From Clostridium sp. MCC353 (GTDB taxonomy: Bacteria; Bacillota; Clostridia; Lachnospirales; Lachnospiraceae): a DNA stretch of 64,000 bases. Of this stretch, positions 62,517 to 64,000 are shown in pieces. The translations under genes and the position numbers were made by a program. Positions within the stretch are counted from its first letter, which is position 1. Each line of letters begins with the position of its first letter. The notes beneath the pieces were generated by a model, which was not told where the DNA came from, ran no database searches, and worked only from the letters and a program-made list of their open reading frames with translations. The stretch lies in contig NZ_WQPN01000036.1 in NCBI RefSeq assembly GCF_018785315.1, forward strand, positions 1-64,000, written 5' to 3'.

Positions 62517-63962
62517 TCAGAGACCAAGAACCAGAAGTTTTTCTGCTTCATGAATTCCCTGCGAAATCATAACCCGTATCGTAAAATGAAATTCCCTGAG
62601 TATAAGTTCCTCCAGCTTCCCGGAAAAACGAAGGGCATCTTTTTCAGCCAGGAAACGATCAAATTCTTCAAAGCAGTACCGGTAGTAGGAAGTTCTGTCC
62701 ACATCAGTTTTCCATATATCTTTTAGGGAGTATCCCCAGAAGAGCATCTGAAGAAGGTCTTTGTAGACAGTTCGTATGGCTTGATAAGGGGCGAAACATT
62801 TTAGCAGATCAAGAGCGGCGTAGCCAATCAATTCATACCGCTGTCTATGCTTTAAGTCAGCTAAACGATTTCTGCATATCAGCAGATCGTCCTCACCCAA
62901 TGCCTGGACGGTGATTTCGGCAACAGACCGGCAGGATAGAGTGAGAAACTGCAGGCTCTGCGCCATATCCAGGAGCCGTTTGCGGACCATAGGGTTTTTG
63001 AAGTCACAGTTCTTGGCAATTTCATGTGAGGGAAGGACTCTTGTGCCAATCCGCTTGATAGACTTGGTTGCCCCGACGCCGTTAAGCAGGGAAAGCGCTC
63101 TGCGGACCGTACTCACTGAGACCTGTTTTTCATGGGACAATTTGCTAAGTGAAGGAAGGAGCGTGTCAGCAGGGTATATTCCATTGTTGATTGAAATAAG
63201 TAAATCCATGGCCAGTGAATAGCAAATCTGAGATGCTTTATTATAAGAATTCCACTCAAACGCGGCTTCCTGTTTTGGCGGAGACAGAATAATTTTATCA
63301 TCATAAAACCGGCTCAGCACCAGAGATAAACGGTCCTGAGAAGCATAAATTAACTTCTGAAGGGAATTCCAATCCTGTTTTACACAGCAGTCCAGAGAAC
63401 GGGGAGAGAATTCTTTAATTATAAAGGCGCGCCATGGATTGTCCGGTATATTGAAAAATGGAATTTCACAGAACATGAAAATCTGCCAGGTGAGCCTGAA
63501 AAGAAGATCATTTTCCAAAGCAGTATAAGCCCGCACGACATGTCTAAATGTGGTTAACTGGGGCAGGGGATGACTGGATTCAAGCTGTTGGAGACTGCTG
63601 TAAATCTCAGCAGGAACGTTTTGAAACCCAATCCATTGTGCATGGCCCAGTAATGGACGCAGGGATTTGCTTAAATCGATCAGAACGTTCTTCCTCTGCG
63701 CATAGAACATTTGAATATTCTGCTCGATTTCCTGTTTGTCGTAATTTTTGATTACCGTAGTCCCTACATTTGTAGAAATGGTGACAAATCCCTCCCTCCG
63801 AAGCTGCAGATAAGCCGCGCGCATCGTATCTACTGAGACAAAAAAATCGGCAGCAGCGTTGTCTATAGAAGGCATAACATCGCCGAACCTGTAGAATCCA
63901 AACTGAATCTGTGTTTTTAAAACATTGCAGACTACCTGACATCGTTCCATATTACCTTTCAT
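62517..63962 (-). CDS. Transcriptional regulator with two GntR-type winged-helix domains
   Basis: A 481-residue regulator. An N-terminal winged helix (about 8-72: IQFGFYRFGDVMPSIDNAAADFFVSVDTMRAAYLQL, then GTTVI) is followed by about 170 residues and a second one (about 240-310: INNGIYPADTLLPSLSKLSHEKQVSVSTVRRALSLL, then GTRVL). The rest is helical without a known ligand domain. GAGGT lies 7 bases before the ATG on the minus strand. Two such domains in one chain are unusual; the kinase cluster on the other side may be its partner. Confidence 0.85.
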   Translation of the reverse strand: MKGNMERCQVVCNVLKTQIQFGFYRFGDVMPSIDNAAADFFVSVDTMRAAYLQLRREGFVTISTNVGTTVIKNYDKQEIEQNIQMFYAQRKNVLIDLSKSLRPLLGHAQWIGFQNVPAEIYSSLQQLESSHPLPQLTTFRHVVRAYTALENDLLFRLTWQIFMFCEIPFFNIPDNPWRAFIIKEFSPRSLDCCVKQDWNSLQKLIYASQDRLSLVLSRFYDDKIILSPPKQEAAFEWNSYNKASQICYSLAMDLLISINNGIYPADTLLPSLSKLSHEKQVSVSTVRRALSLLNGVGATKSIKRIGTRVLPSHEIAKNCDFKNPMVRKRLLDMAQSLQFLTLSCRSVAEITVQALGEDDLLICRNRLADLKHRQRYELIGYAALDLLKCFAPYQAIRTVYKDLLQMLFWGYSLKDIWKTDVDRTSYYRYCFEEFDRFLAEKDALRFSGKLEELILREFHFTIRVMISQGIHEAEKLLVLGL

Positions 63963-64000
63963 GGGCGTACCTCATTTCATGTCAATTATTATATGTGAAT

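Overview
The window reads as chromosomal DNA of a low-to-mid GC, spore-former-type Firmicute, most likely a gut clostridium of the Lachnospiraceae kind. This is inferred from AGGAGG-type ribosome binding sites, the pta-ackA-yceD-rpmF gene order, YesM/YesN-type two-component genes, mannose-family PTS genes, TmcAL, the ACT/UPF0210 pair and many lipoproteins. No phage, insertion sequence or CRISPR array was seen. The first 32 kb are mostly core genome; the second half is accessory carbohydrate-use and signalling islands.

Region by region. 1-4.4 kb: uracil salvage (uraA-upp, minus strand), a lipoprotein, small unknown proteins and a cystatin-like small protein. 4.5-7.7 kb: a secreted protein with a long Asp-rich repeat tail, an ECF sigma factor and a membrane anti-sigma factor with an RsgI-type outer domain and its own acidic tail. 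The secreted protein and the anti-sigma factor look like paralogues outside the membrane, and a similar promoter-like motif lies in front of both transcription units. I consider this the best candidate for an undescribed system. 7.8-14.6 kb: methyltransferase, NIF3/YqfO-like protein, several lipoproteins, a secreted nuclease, tRNA-Leu and an orphan zinc-finger anti-sigma-like protein. 14.7-27.4 kb: housekeeping genes polA, DUF523, coaE, WalJ-type hydrolase, ACT plus UPF0210, a phosphatase, methyltransferase, tmcAL, pta, ackA, yceD and rpmF. An oddly built tRNA-Ala-like gene follows.

27.7-37.9 kb: a solute-binding lipoprotein, a YesM-type kinase and a YesN-type regulator, followed by an operon for a mannose-family PTS (IIB, IIC, IID, IIA), a nitrilase-family amidohydrolase, a HAD phosphatase and a GH88 unsaturated glucuronyl hydrolase. 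Together these suggest sensing and use of unsaturated disaccharides from glycosaminoglycans or similar uronic-acid polymers. 38.1-44.1 kb: an AraC remnant, then a GPH-family sugar transporter, sulfatase, purine nucleoside phosphorylase, Crp/Fnr regulator and esterase, led by a palindrome centred at -41.5 from a predicted start, as expected for Crp/Fnr activation. 44.5-49.3 kb: a LysR regulator divergent from a DUF3604 metal-dependent protein and an ion-transporter-superfamily permease, separated by a highly structured region with three hairpins and five 16-bp tandem repeats.

49.6-62.4 kb: a chemoreceptor, a second solute-binding lipoprotein without permease and three large hybrid histidine kinases in one direction, two of them with PAS domains carrying a Cys motif (CY-x8/9-PC-x2-C). 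A regulator with two GntR-type winged-helix domains closes the window on the minus strand. All calls are from reading the sequence; no database search was run.
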